Assembly: GCA_002422955.1 (NCBI GenBank)
Contig: DITY01000287.1
Span: forward strand, 1-10,688
Source of the DNA: Planctomycetaceae bacterium UBA6172
Lineage (GTDB): Bacteria > Planctomycetota > Planctomycetia > Pirellulales > Pirellulaceae
Direction: 5' to 3'
Length of the DNA: 10,688 nt
In this document: positions 1 through 5,854 of the stretch, in pieces
How positions within the stretch are numbered: position 1 is the first letter of the stretch
How the letters are laid out: each line of letters opens with the position of its first letter
Made by a program: the position numbers and the translations under genes
The notes under the pieces: generated by a model
Databases searched by the model: none
Told to the model about the DNA's origin: nothing
What the model saw: the letters and a program-made list of their open reading frames with translations, nothing else

Positions 1-8
1 GATCATAA

Positions 9-44
9 ATGCATGCCGTGTCGGAAGACGCGGCAGGCATTTTT
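9..44 (+). terminator. Rho-independent terminator of an upstream gene
   Basis: A 14-bp stem (arms 9-22 and 27-40) closes on a GGAA tetraloop and contains one A/G mismatch and one G-T wobble. It is followed directly by a run of T (40-44). This is the standard shape of an intrinsic terminator for transcription entering from the left; the gene it serves lies outside the window. The 5' side is also A-rich, so some activity in the other direction is possible. The repeat element begins immediately after it. Confidence 0.75.
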
Positions 45-147
45 AGCAATGAGCGGGAAATAAGTGTCCGGTACCTTTTGTGCGATGCACCCGAAGGGCG
101 AGTTCCTCGCAAAAGTGAAGCGGACACTTACTTTCCCGCTCAGTGCT
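45..147. repeat. 103-bp near-palindromic repeat (REP/MITE-like)
   Basis: The two ends are inverted copies of each other over about 26 bases: 45-70 and 121-147 pair with one mismatch (49/143) and one extra base in the right arm (131). Each arm reads inward as AGCA-N-TGAGCGGGAAA and then (G)TAAGTGTCCG. Shorter inner segments (CTTTTG-tg-CGA near 75-84 and TCGCAAAAG at 107-115) can also pair, so the whole element can fold into one long hairpin. It contains no gene and sits between a terminator and the ribosome-binding site of the next gene, where it would form part of that gene's 5' leader if transcribed from the left. No target-site duplication is evident. That it is a dispersed element mobilised in trans is inference; only one copy is visible here. 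Confidence 0.65.
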
Positions 148-170
148 TACGTTCGCCCTCCCGTTCTAGA

Positions 171-175
171 AAGGA
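171..175 (+). promoter_or_regulatory. Ribosome-binding site that sets the start at 184
   Basis: AAGGA lies 8 bases before the ATG at 184. It supports that start over an in-frame ATG at 64, which would run the coding region through the palindromic repeat. Confidence 0.6.
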
Positions 176-183
176 ATGCAATC

Positions 184-390
184 ATGGATGAGTCAACGCC
201 GCTGCCCGAAGAGTTGATCGCGGGCATGAGCACGTCGGAATTGGCGGAAGTGCTCGAGGACTTGGGGATCGAGGCCGATGAAGCGCAGGCGGCCGCGATC
301 CAGCGGTTGGTCGCCCAACTCGGTTCGCTCGAAGCCGCGATCGAAGCCATCGATTTTCTCGATGAAACCGATGACCGAATGGCCGCGTAG
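184..390 (+). CDS. Small acidic helical protein of unknown function (68 aa)
   Basis: I do not recognise a named family. The 68-residue product is strongly acidic (18 Asp/Glu against 2 Arg, no Lys) and has no Cys, Trp or Tyr; F58 is its only aromatic residue. Leu/Ala/Ile-rich segments around 16-27 and 33-58 look like amphipathic helices, so a small helical bundle or a protein-binding module is plausible. There is no signal peptide or membrane segment, so it is probably cytoplasmic. The start is chosen because AAGGA lies 8 bases upstream; the in-frame ATG at 64 would place 40 extra residues inside the inverted repeat. The gene appears to stand alone, isolated by the terminator to the left and 256 noncoding bases to the right. 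Confidence 0.65.
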   Translation: MDESTPLPEELIAGMSTSELAEVLEDLGIEADEAQAAAIQRLVAQLGSLEAAIEAIDFLDETDDRMAA

Positions 391-646
391 GCGATTTTTT
401 GCCCTTTCGGCCACCGTTGGTGCGACTCGCTCGCTACGGGCGAACCGCCACCAGTTTGGGCCGTGGGCCGCGGATCTTACTCTCGCTAGCCTGGGCCTGA
501 TTTTTGGTTGAAACCGCTAAAATCGGAAAAAACCTACCTTCCAAGGGTCACTTCGACCGAAACAACCAAAAACCGCTGCGCGATCGGACTGTGGGTCTGT
601 TTCGCAACACGGCAGATCTTGGGTTGAGGATAGTAGGAGGCTCTCC
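391..646. other. Intergenic region, no gene seen
   Basis: This stretch of 256 bases holds no convincing coding region. A T-rich patch right after the stop (397-402) follows only a 3-bp stem and is a poor terminator. The second half is A/T-richer than its surroundings and contains the promoter-like box at 508-523, which would give a leader of roughly 115 bases for the BON-domain gene. Confidence 0.5.
508..523 (+). promoter_or_regulatory. Possible promoter box upstream of the BON-domain gene
   Basis: TAAAAT (518-523) matches five of six bases of a bacterial -10 element. TTGAAA (508-513) resembles a -35 element but is only 4 bases away, too close for a standard sigma-70 layout, and nothing good sits at the usual 16-18 base distance. 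It is therefore either a -10 with a poor -35 or a different kind of site. Confidence 0.25.
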
Positions 647-1855
647 ATGAGACGTTTGTTGTACTCGGCGGCGATCATGGCGATCGCGGTCGGCGGGCCA
701 ATTCAGGCCCGCGCCGGCGATCGCGAGATCGCACAGCAGATCATCGATCAGCTGAAAGTCCACCGTGATGCTGGTCAGTTGAAGGACTTCACGTTGGACC
801 TGAAAGTTAACCAGGGGGTGGTGTTGCTGCGTGGCAGCGTCGCCCAGCCTGATCAGAAAACCAACGTGCTCGCCGCCGCCGATGGGATCGAAGGGGTCCT
901 GAAGGTCGTCGACGAGATCGAAGTCCGCCAAGCCGCGACCGCCAAGGTCGCAGTGGCGACGCCGGCGAAGGCACCCGAGAAAGCGACTTCGAAGAAGAGC
1001 TTCTCGATGCGTGAAGCGCTCGTGTCGCAATTTGCTGACGAGCAATCGTCGGCTACGTCGCAACCGGTAGTGGTTGCCCCGATCGACGGGCTCGGCTCGA
1101 CGCGGGACGGGGTCCTGCAGGCTGCCGCCGTCGACCAAGATGTGACGGTCGAGGGAGACTCGGCGGTCACCGCCGCCGTCGTCCAGACGCTCGGCGCCGC
1201 TCAGCGAGAAGGCCAACTGAAGGGCTTCGGCGTCGACGTCAACACCCGCGAAGGCGTGGTCTACTTGAGTGGTCGCGCTAGCTCGCCCCAGCAACGGGAT
1301 TTGATCGCCCGGTTGGTCCGCGAGACGTTGGGTGTCGTGGATGTCGTCGACCAAGTCACGATCGTGGGTGTGCCCCAAGCCGGCGGAACGCCGAATTTGG
1401 AGCCCTTCCCGATGCCGCTGACCGCGACGAATCAGGGGGCCGCTCAGCCCCAGCAACGTCAGGGCGTTCCCGCCCGAACCGTCGCCGCACGTGGCCCCGG
1501 CGCCCCGATGCAAACCGCTCCCTATCCCATGGGTCAGCAGCAGGGCTACCCTGCCCAGCAAGCCAGCATCGGGATGGCACCGCAAGGCGTGGTCGGACCT
1601 CCGGTTCCGATGGCTCCTTACTCCGGTGTCGCTTCGGGACCGTCGTACGAACAGCCCTACCTGCCCAACTACGCTTGGCCCGGTTATGCCGCGTACCCGA
1701 ACTACGCCGCCGTGAGCTATCCGCAGCAGTACAGCCCTTCGGCGTTCCCCTACATCGGCCCGTTCTATCCCTATCCCCAGGTTCCGTTGGGCTGGCGAAA
1801 AGTGTCCTTGGAATGGGATGACGGATGGTGGTTCCTCGACTTCACCGATCGTTAA
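647..1855 (+). CDS. Secreted protein with two BON domains and Pro/Gln/Tyr-rich tail
   Basis: A 402-residue exported protein. Residues 1-23 form a Sec signal peptide (MRR, a hydrophobic core, then ARA before G24). Two BON domains follow, at about 25-95 and 172-240; each shows the helix, GVVxLxG strand and VxDVVDxV/VVDEIxV pattern of the family (OsmY-type). BON domains are generally thought to bind membranes or other hydrophobic surfaces, which suits an envelope role. Between them is an Ala/Lys/Ser-rich linker. Residues 245-380 are low-complexity, rich in Pro, Gln, Gly and Tyr. The chain ends in a compact aromatic and acidic segment (GWRKVSLEWDDGWWFLDF, 382-399). A strong AGGAGG lies 6 bases before the ATG, and a terminator at 1977 ends what is probably a single-gene transcript. 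The domain call is confident; the specific job is unknown. Confidence 0.88.
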   Translation: MRRLLYSAAIMAIAVGGPIQARAGDREIAQQIIDQLKVHRDAGQLKDFTLDLKVNQGVVLLRGSVAQPDQKTNVLAAADGIEGVLKVVDEIEVRQAATAKVAVATPAKAPEKATSKKSFSMREALVSQFADEQSSATSQPVVVAPIDGLGSTRDGVLQAAAVDQDVTVEGDSAVTAAVVQTLGAAQREGQLKGFGVDVNTREGVVYLSGRASSPQQRDLIARLVRETLGVVDVVDQVTIVGVPQAGGTPNLEPFPMPLTATNQGAAQPQQRQGVPARTVAARGPGAPMQTAPYPMGQQQGYPAQQASIGMAPQGVVGPPVPMAPYSGVASGPSYEQPYLPNYAWPGYAAYPNYAAVSYPQQYSPSAFPYIGPFYPYPQVPLGWRKVSLEWDDGWWFLDFTDR

Positions 1856-1976
1856 TCAGCCGAACCCCGCCCGATCGAACGTGTCGCGGCGGCCGTTCAT
1901 CGGGTTGGGAACCAGCTAGCATGACGATCCGAACGGACGCCCTTCGATAGCGGATCGCTCAACCCCGATCACCTCG

Positions 1977-2014
1977 CCCGCCAGTCGGCCCTCCAGGCCT
2001 GCTGGCGGGTTTTT
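1977..2014 (+). terminator. Strong rho-independent terminator after the BON-domain gene
   Basis: CCCGCCAG (1977-1984) pairs perfectly with CTGGCGGG (2002-2009). The stem continues through a wobble and a mismatch into GGCC/GGCC (1987-1990 with 1996-1999) around a CTCCA loop, and five T follow (2010-2014). It lies 121 bases after the BON-domain stop codon. Confidence 0.9.
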
Positions 2015-2301
2015 CATTTCACCGCTCGATTTCGCGAGCGTCGGCGCGACAAAGGGTTGCAGTACTCGCCCGGTTCGCGGCGGCGAGCCGCGAGCGCCGG
2101 GACGCGTCCTTCGCCGCTAGATCGCGCCCCTGCCCAGCGAGTTTTCGCCCTGCCCGGGAGAGCCTCGCGCCGCCCCCACAGCTCGGCCCGCCAGGGGGTT
2201 CGCGGGACCGTGGTCGGGCTTGGCTGACGGTTGGCGGATGGCCGAAAAAAGCTCGCGAGATTTGCCGAGAAAACCGAACTTATCCGCAAGATCGCTACAG
2301 A
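2015..2301. other. GC-rich, hairpin-rich noncoding stretch
   Basis: I see no credible gene here on either strand. Several short perfect inverted repeats lie close together: CGCTCG/CGAGCG (2023-2028 with 2035-2040), a 7-bp stem TCGCGGC/GCCGCGA (2075-2081 with 2087-2093), and the 10-bp palindrome GGACGCGTCC near 2099-2108. None has a following T run. From about 2240 the composition becomes A-richer, as expected on approaching a promoter. Confidence 0.4.
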
Positions 2302-2316
2302 TTGACACGATATAAC
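2302..2316 (+). promoter_or_regulatory. Possible promoter box upstream of the lipoprotein-like gene
   Basis: TTGACA (2302-2307), a perfect -35 hexamer, is followed after 3 bases by TATAAC (2311-2316), a good -10 hexamer. The spacing is far too short for them to be one sigma-70 promoter, so TATAAC may act as -10 without its partner. It lies 30 bases before the ATG at 2347 and resembles the arrangement at 508-523. Confidence 0.25.
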
Positions 2317-2346
2317 AGGCAGAGTCATCCACGCCAGGGTGATGCC

Positions 2347-2937
2347 ATGACCGGAAAACTGTCGAACCGTCCAGAGATGAATGTCATGCCACGATTGACT
2401 TTCGGGACCCTTTGGTCCCAGCCAACCGCGCTCTCTTTGCTCGCCATGGCCATGGTGGTTAGCACCGGTTGCTTCCCAATCCCGGTCACACCGCTCCAGC
2501 AGCACCGCCCGGAAGACAAGTTCTGGCAGCACGAGCGTTATGATCGGGTGCCGATCCTCGGCCCGACGACTTCGGGAGGTCCAGCCGTGGCCCTCGATCC
2601 GCCGACCGACGACGAAATCATGCGAGCGATGGAACACGCCCGGCCCGTTCAGGGTGGCGTGCCGTTCTTGTGGGAAAAGCAACGCAACAACGTGCGGATC
2701 CTGAAGGAAAAGATCGCCGACTACGTCGATCCGCCCCGGTTCTATCCGCTGGTCGGACCCGCCCAGTTGCACCACGCGCACTACAAGTGCTCGATCTACT
2801 GCAGCGAGCGGACGATCGTCGGCTACCCAATTCCCTACTCGCTGGATGATATGGAAGTGGTCGAAGTGATCTACATCGACCATAACCACCTGCACATGGT
2901 CGGTGACGTGGATCCTTACACGACCCCGAACATGTAG
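2347..2937 (+). CDS. Lipoprotein-like envelope protein, His/Cys-rich (196 aa)
   Basis: A 196-residue protein of a type I associate with planctomycetes but cannot name. An N-terminal hydrophobic stretch (about 28-38) ends in V38-S39-T40-G41-C42, close to a lipobox, so it is probably exported and lipid-anchored through C42, although Ser at -3 is not ideal. The mature part has an acidic segment DDEIMRAMEH (88-97), a basic segment around 111-123, and two striking motifs: LHHAHYKCSIYC (141-152) and DHNHLHM (178-184). Their clustered His and Cys could bind metal or haem, but this is inference. AGGGTGA lies a few bases before the ATG at 2347. Downstream ATGs at 2377 and 2386 are also possible starts and would shorten the long n-region. 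It reads as a single gene between the hairpin-rich gap and the SDR gene. Confidence 0.75.
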   Translation: MTGKLSNRPEMNVMPRLTFGTLWSQPTALSLLAMAMVVSTGCFPIPVTPLQQHRPEDKFWQHERYDRVPILGPTTSGGPAVALDPPTDDEIMRAMEHARPVQGGVPFLWEKQRNNVRILKEKIADYVDPPRFYPLVGPAQLHHAHYKCSIYCSERTIVGYPIPYSLDDMEVVEVIYIDHNHLHMVGDVDPYTTPNM

Positions 2938-3159
2938 CCCGCGGGCCGCCTCGCTCGGATTCGAATCCAGGGTCTGGTTCTCACCGACCCCCAAAGCTTG
3001 CCGCTCGCGGACATCCAAGGCTGGCTCTTCAAGAAGCCGACTTTTGGCACAAACCGTGGTCCGGTACTCGGAGCGGCCGGGGGTGCTGAGTTACGATGAA
3101 TGGCTCGCCCCGCGTCCACCGCATTGTGGACGGAACCTCGACCCGCAATCGTCTCTCCG
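2938..3159. other. Intergenic region, no gene or clear signal seen
   Basis: About 220 bases between the lipoprotein-like gene and the chosen SDR start. There is a CCCGCGGG palindrome (2939-2946) just after the stop but no T run, so no terminator call. No good promoter was found. If the SDR instead starts at 3100, this gap is 162 bases. Confidence 0.35.
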
Positions 3160-4008
3160 ATGTCCTCGTCAACCGCTGATCCCTGTTCCGCTGCCCGCCC
3201 CTTAGCCGGTTTGAGCGGCGTGGTGACAGGGGCTTCCGGTGGGATCGGTCGGCAAATCGCCGTCACCCTCGCCGCCTCGGGCATGGCTTCGCTGGTCGTG
3301 CATCACGCCACGAACCAAGCCGCCGCCCAGCGGACGCTCGCGGCGGTTCTCGAAACCGGCTGTCACGCGATCTCCCTACAGGCCGATTGCGGTTCCACCA
3401 CCGAGTGCTTGCGGCTGGTCGACGCTGCCTTCGCGGCGATCGGAACTCCCGATGTTTGGGTCCATGCCGCCGGCGCCGATGTATTGACCGGCTCAGCGGC
3501 CCAAGGTGGTTTCGAAGACAAATTGCGTCGCCTGATCGACGTCGACCTGCTCGGCTCGATCACGATCTCCCGAACGCTCGCCTCACGCTGGGCTGAACCC
3601 GTTCCCGATGAGAACCGGCCGGCGCCGAGCCTGATCTTGTTCGGCTGGGATCAGGCCAAGCACGGGATGGAGGGAGACGCCGGTCAGATGTTCGGCCCGG
3701 TGAAGGCGGGTGTCGAGGCGTTTGCAAAATCGCTCGCGCAAAGCGTCGCGCCGCGAATTCGCGTCAACACGGTCTCACCCGGTTGGATCCGGACCGCTTG
3801 GGGCGAAAGCACGAGCGACTATTGGAATCGTCGCGCGGAAAGTCAGGCCCTGATGGCCCGCTGGGGTACCCCCAAGGACGTCGCCGCGGCGGTGTTGTTC
3901 CTGGCCAGCCCGGCCAGCGAGTTCATCACCGGACAAACGATCGAAATCAACGGCGGTTTCAGCCGCCGCTGGTACCCCCCGCCCACCGCCGCAGAGGGCC
4001 CCACGTGA
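3160..4008 (+). CDS. SDR-fold protein with degenerate catalytic site
   Basis: A short-chain dehydrogenase/reductase with a Rossmann fold of the FabG-like classical type. Residue numbers here count from an in-frame ATG at 3100 (302 aa); the chosen start is M21 at 3160 (282 aa), which leaves a normal short lead before the nucleotide-binding motif. Neither start has a good Shine-Dalgarno sequence. TGASGGIG (43-50) is an intact dinucleotide-binding loop, HAAG (122-125) replaces the usual NNAG, and the C-terminal PGWIRT (227-232), WGTPKDVAAAVLFLAS (255-270) and GQTIEINGG (278-286) are standard. The catalytic residues are not: the Asn of VNL is D149, the Ser region reads LFGWD (180-184), and YxxxK is F198-GPV-K202. 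Only the Lys remains. The reductase reaction is therefore doubtful; it may bind NAD(P) without acting as a dehydrogenase, or use altered chemistry. Confidence 0.85.
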   Translation: MSSSTADPCSAARPLAGLSGVVTGASGGIGRQIAVTLAASGMASLVVHHATNQAAAQRTLAAVLETGCHAISLQADCGSTTECLRLVDAAFAAIGTPDVWVHAAGADVLTGSAAQGGFEDKLRRLIDVDLLGSITISRTLASRWAEPVPDENRPAPSLILFGWDQAKHGMEGDAGQMFGPVKAGVEAFAKSLAQSVAPRIRVNTVSPGWIRTAWGESTSDYWNRRAESQALMARWGTPKDVAAAVLFLASPASEFITGQTIEINGGFSRRWYPPPTAAEGPT

Positions 4009-4019
4009 ACCGCCAGCCG

Positions 4020-4038
4020 CGCGGGCGATTTGCCCGCG
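4020..4038. other. Perfect 7-bp hairpin after the SDR gene
   Basis: CGCGGGC (4020-4026) and GCCCGCG (4032-4038) pair around GATTT. No T run follows, so it is not a standard intrinsic terminator; it may stabilise the end of the SDR transcript. Its loop and right arm overlap the -35-like element of the possible promoter at 4030. Confidence 0.35.
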
Positions 4039-4059
4039 AGGACCGCGCGCTTCTACAAT
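4030..4059 (+). promoter_or_regulatory. Candidate promoter for the haem-protein gene
   Basis: TTGCCC (4030-4035, four of six matches to -35) is separated by 18 bases from TACAAT (4054-4059, five of six matches to -10). It lies about 110 bases before the ATG at 4171 and could drive both the haem protein and the zinc-ribbon gene after it. Confidence 0.4.
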
Positions 4060-4170
4060 GCTACGGCCGCCGCGATGGATCCGCCCCATCCGTTGCATCG
4101 ATCCAAGACTACCGGCCCCGAATGGCTTCCGGCCCCAACGGGCTTCTACTCCGCAAGTGTTGATTGACCC

Positions 4171-5139
4171 ATGAGAACTCGGTTGCACGTGTCGCGGATC
4201 GTTAGCGGCTGGTTGATCGCCGCGCTCGGTTGCGGCGCGTTCGCTTGGGCCGCCGAACGCCGCGCGCAGCCGCCGAGTTTCGCGAAGGACGCATATCGCG
4301 GTACCTTCTTCGAATCGGCTGCCGAAGCGATCCGCGGTGAGCGACCGTTGGTCGGTCAAGGCCTCACAGGCTCGCCCCGGACGGAGGCGACCGCGGGCGG
4401 CAAGGCCGCCGCGACGACGCCCGGCGGCGAGCCGGCAACAGCTGATACCGGATTCACGAAATTGATTTCGCCAGCGACCCTGGAAGACGAGGTCAAACGG
4501 GTGCGGTTGGAGTTCGACGGGGCGGTCAGCACGCCCGCCGCTTTCAAGGCGGGCGATTACCAAAAGGCGCGGCTCCACCTGACCACGCTCGCGTCGCTGT
4601 TCGCTGTCATTGTCGAGCACCAGGGCGAGGTCCGTTGGAAGAAGGACGCGGCGGCCGCCCGCGACCTGCTGGCCCGTTCGGCCGCCAACTGCAAGTCGGG
4701 TTCGCTGCAGGTCTTCAACGAGACCAAGCTGCGACGCTCGGATCTCGAGGACCTGACCTCGGGCAGCGGCCTCGCCAACCGCGAGGCCGAACCGCAAAAC
4801 GATTGGTCGACGATCGCCGATCGCGTGCCGCTGATGCAGTATGCGGAGCAACTGCTCGATGGGCAGCTGAAGCCGAGTTCGCAAAACGCCGAGGCGGTCA
4901 AAGCCGAAGCCGATAAACTAAGTCGGGCCGCCGAACTGATGGCGGTTGTCGGCCAAATCTTGCGGACCGAAGGGCTGACCGACGCCGATGACGAAGCCTA
5001 CGCGGCGCTGTGCGGCGAACTGACCTCCGCATCCCAAGGCGTTTCCTTAGCGTTGGATCAGGGAGACGCGGCCGCGGTCGGTCGTGCCGTGGGCGCGATC
5101 CAACAGGCCTGCAACAAATGTCACGAGAATTATCGTTAG
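4171..5139 (+). CDS. Exported protein with C-terminal haem c motif (class II cytochrome c-like)
   Basis: A 322-residue protein with an N-terminal signal peptide (basic start, hydrophobic core about 10-27, likely cleavage after AWA at 25-27) and a single haem-binding CxxCH at the extreme C-terminus (C314-NK-C317-H318, then ENYR). A lone CxxCH close to the end of a helical protein is the hallmark of class II c-type cytochromes (cytochrome c', c-556), so covalent haem attachment in the periplasm is likely. Residues 104-322 are predicted by eye to be mostly helical. The mature chain is longer than the usual ~130-residue cytochrome c' because of an Ala/Gly/Pro/Thr-rich linker (about 60-95) and extra helices. 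No distal ligand or redox partner can be assigned. No Shine-Dalgarno sequence is visible; the start is chosen for the intact signal peptide. The zinc-ribbon gene begins 37 bases after the stop and may be co-transcribed. Confidence 0.78.
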   Translation: MRTRLHVSRIVSGWLIAALGCGAFAWAAERRAQPPSFAKDAYRGTFFESAAEAIRGERPLVGQGLTGSPRTEATAGGKAAATTPGGEPATADTGFTKLISPATLEDEVKRVRLEFDGAVSTPAAFKAGDYQKARLHLTTLASLFAVIVEHQGEVRWKKDAAAARDLLARSAANCKSGSLQVFNETKLRRSDLEDLTSGSGLANREAEPQNDWSTIADRVPLMQYAEQLLDGQLKPSSQNAEAVKAEADKLSRAAELMAVVGQILRTEGLTDADDEAYAALCGELTSASQGVSLALDQGDAAAVGRAVGAIQQACNKCHENYR

Positions 5140-5176
5140 GGTTTCCAGACACGCTTATCCTCGACTGAAGTCCTCC

Positions 5177-5848
5177 ATGGGAATCCGCTTCGCCTGCCAC
5201 CACTGTGGCCATCCGCTGAACATCAAGCAGGAACTCGCCGGCCGCGTCGGACGCTGCCCCGATTGCGAGCAGCGGTTCCGAATTCCGCTGGAAGATGCCC
5301 CGCAGTCCTTGCCGATCAGCGCCACCGCCGGCGAGGGGACGAGCGATTCCGTCACCGATTTGGCGTGGCGGGGTGATACCCGCGAGCCCGTCACCCCCGA
5401 GGCGGTTCCCGCAAAGGGGTCAGCAACGACACTCGCCGCGGCGCTCACGAACGCCACGCAGTGGTACGTCCGCCCACCCGCCGGCGGTCAATACGGACCG
5501 GCCGATGATGAGTTGATCAAGAACTGGATCGCCGAATATCGGATCACGCCCAGCACGCTGGTCTGGCGAGACGGATGGCCGCAGTGGAAAAATGCCAGCG
5601 AGGTGTTTCCCGAGCTGACCGACGCGGCCGCGCGCAGCCGGCCGCCAACATCCAACGCCGTTTCCGGGAAAGCCTCCCTCGACGAACTCGCCGTGGCCAC
5701 CGCCGCCGCACCCGCTATGGTCGGTGATGCCGCGATCGGCCAAAAGCGTTCGGCGCGAAAGCGTCGGCGACTCCAATTGGTCATCGGCTTAGCCGCGATC
5801 GTCTGTTGCTTGATCGGGGCCCTGATCCTGTTGTGGCTATTTCGCTGA
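5177..5848 (+). CDS. Tail-anchored protein with zinc ribbon and GYF_2 domain
   Basis: A 223-residue membrane protein in three parts. Residues 7-30 form a zinc ribbon of the C-x2-C...C-x2-C type (C7, C10, C27, C30). Residues about 96-147 match the GYF_2 domain (WYVR, GQYGP, LVWRDGWPQW), a putative peptide-binding module common in bacterial membrane proteins. Residues about 200-221 form one transmembrane helix, preceded by a strongly basic stretch (KRSARKRRR, 190-198) that predicts an N-terminus in the cytoplasm. The two domains are joined by linkers rich in Ala, Pro, Ser and Thr. The ATG at 5177 is chosen because the zinc ribbon starts six residues later; an in-frame start at 5084 would overlap the haem-protein gene by 56 bases. 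Metal binding is likely from the cysteines; the partner protein is unknown. Confidence 0.82.
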   Translation: MGIRFACHHCGHPLNIKQELAGRVGRCPDCEQRFRIPLEDAPQSLPISATAGEGTSDSVTDLAWRGDTREPVTPEAVPAKGSATTLAAALTNATQWYVRPPAGGQYGPADDELIKNWIAEYRITPSTLVWRDGWPQWKNASEVFPELTDAAARSRPPTSNAVSGKASLDELAVATAAAPAMVGDAAIGQKRSARKRRRLQLVIGLAAIVCCLIGALILLWLFR

Positions 5849-5854
5849 ACCGGA

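Noticed and set aside
64..183. Extended N-terminus for the small acidic protein, starting at 64
   Set aside because: It would encode residues from within the inverted repeat and ignore the ribosome-binding site at 171-175.
391..402. Terminator directly after the small acidic gene
   Set aside because: Six T are present, but the only stem before them is about 3 bp, too weak to call.
548..1585. Long open frame (345 codons) on the minus strand opposite the BON-domain gene
   Set aside because: It is antisense to a gene with a signal peptide, domains, a ribosome-binding site and a terminator. Its translation is Arg/Gly/His-rich without recognisable motifs, typical of a high-GC shadow frame.
2302..2346. 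TTG start for the lipoprotein-like gene
   Set aside because: It adds 15 polar and basic residues before an already long n-region, and the TTG is part of a promoter-like TTGACA; the ATG at 2347 has a reasonable ribosome-binding site.
2014..3018. Long open frame (334 codons) on the minus strand over the lipoprotein-like gene
   Set aside because: It starts inside one intergenic region, spans a better-supported gene and shows no domain; judged a shadow frame.
3045..3060. Sigma-54-like element (TGGCAC) upstream of the SDR gene
   Set aside because: After the correct 5-base gap the second half reads GTGGT rather than TTGCA/TTGCT, so the essential GC doublet is missing.
3775..4884. Long open frame (369 codons) on the minus strand
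   Set aside because: It runs across the end of the SDR gene, an intergenic region and most of the haem-protein gene, all supported on the plus strand; composition is Arg/Gly-rich low information.
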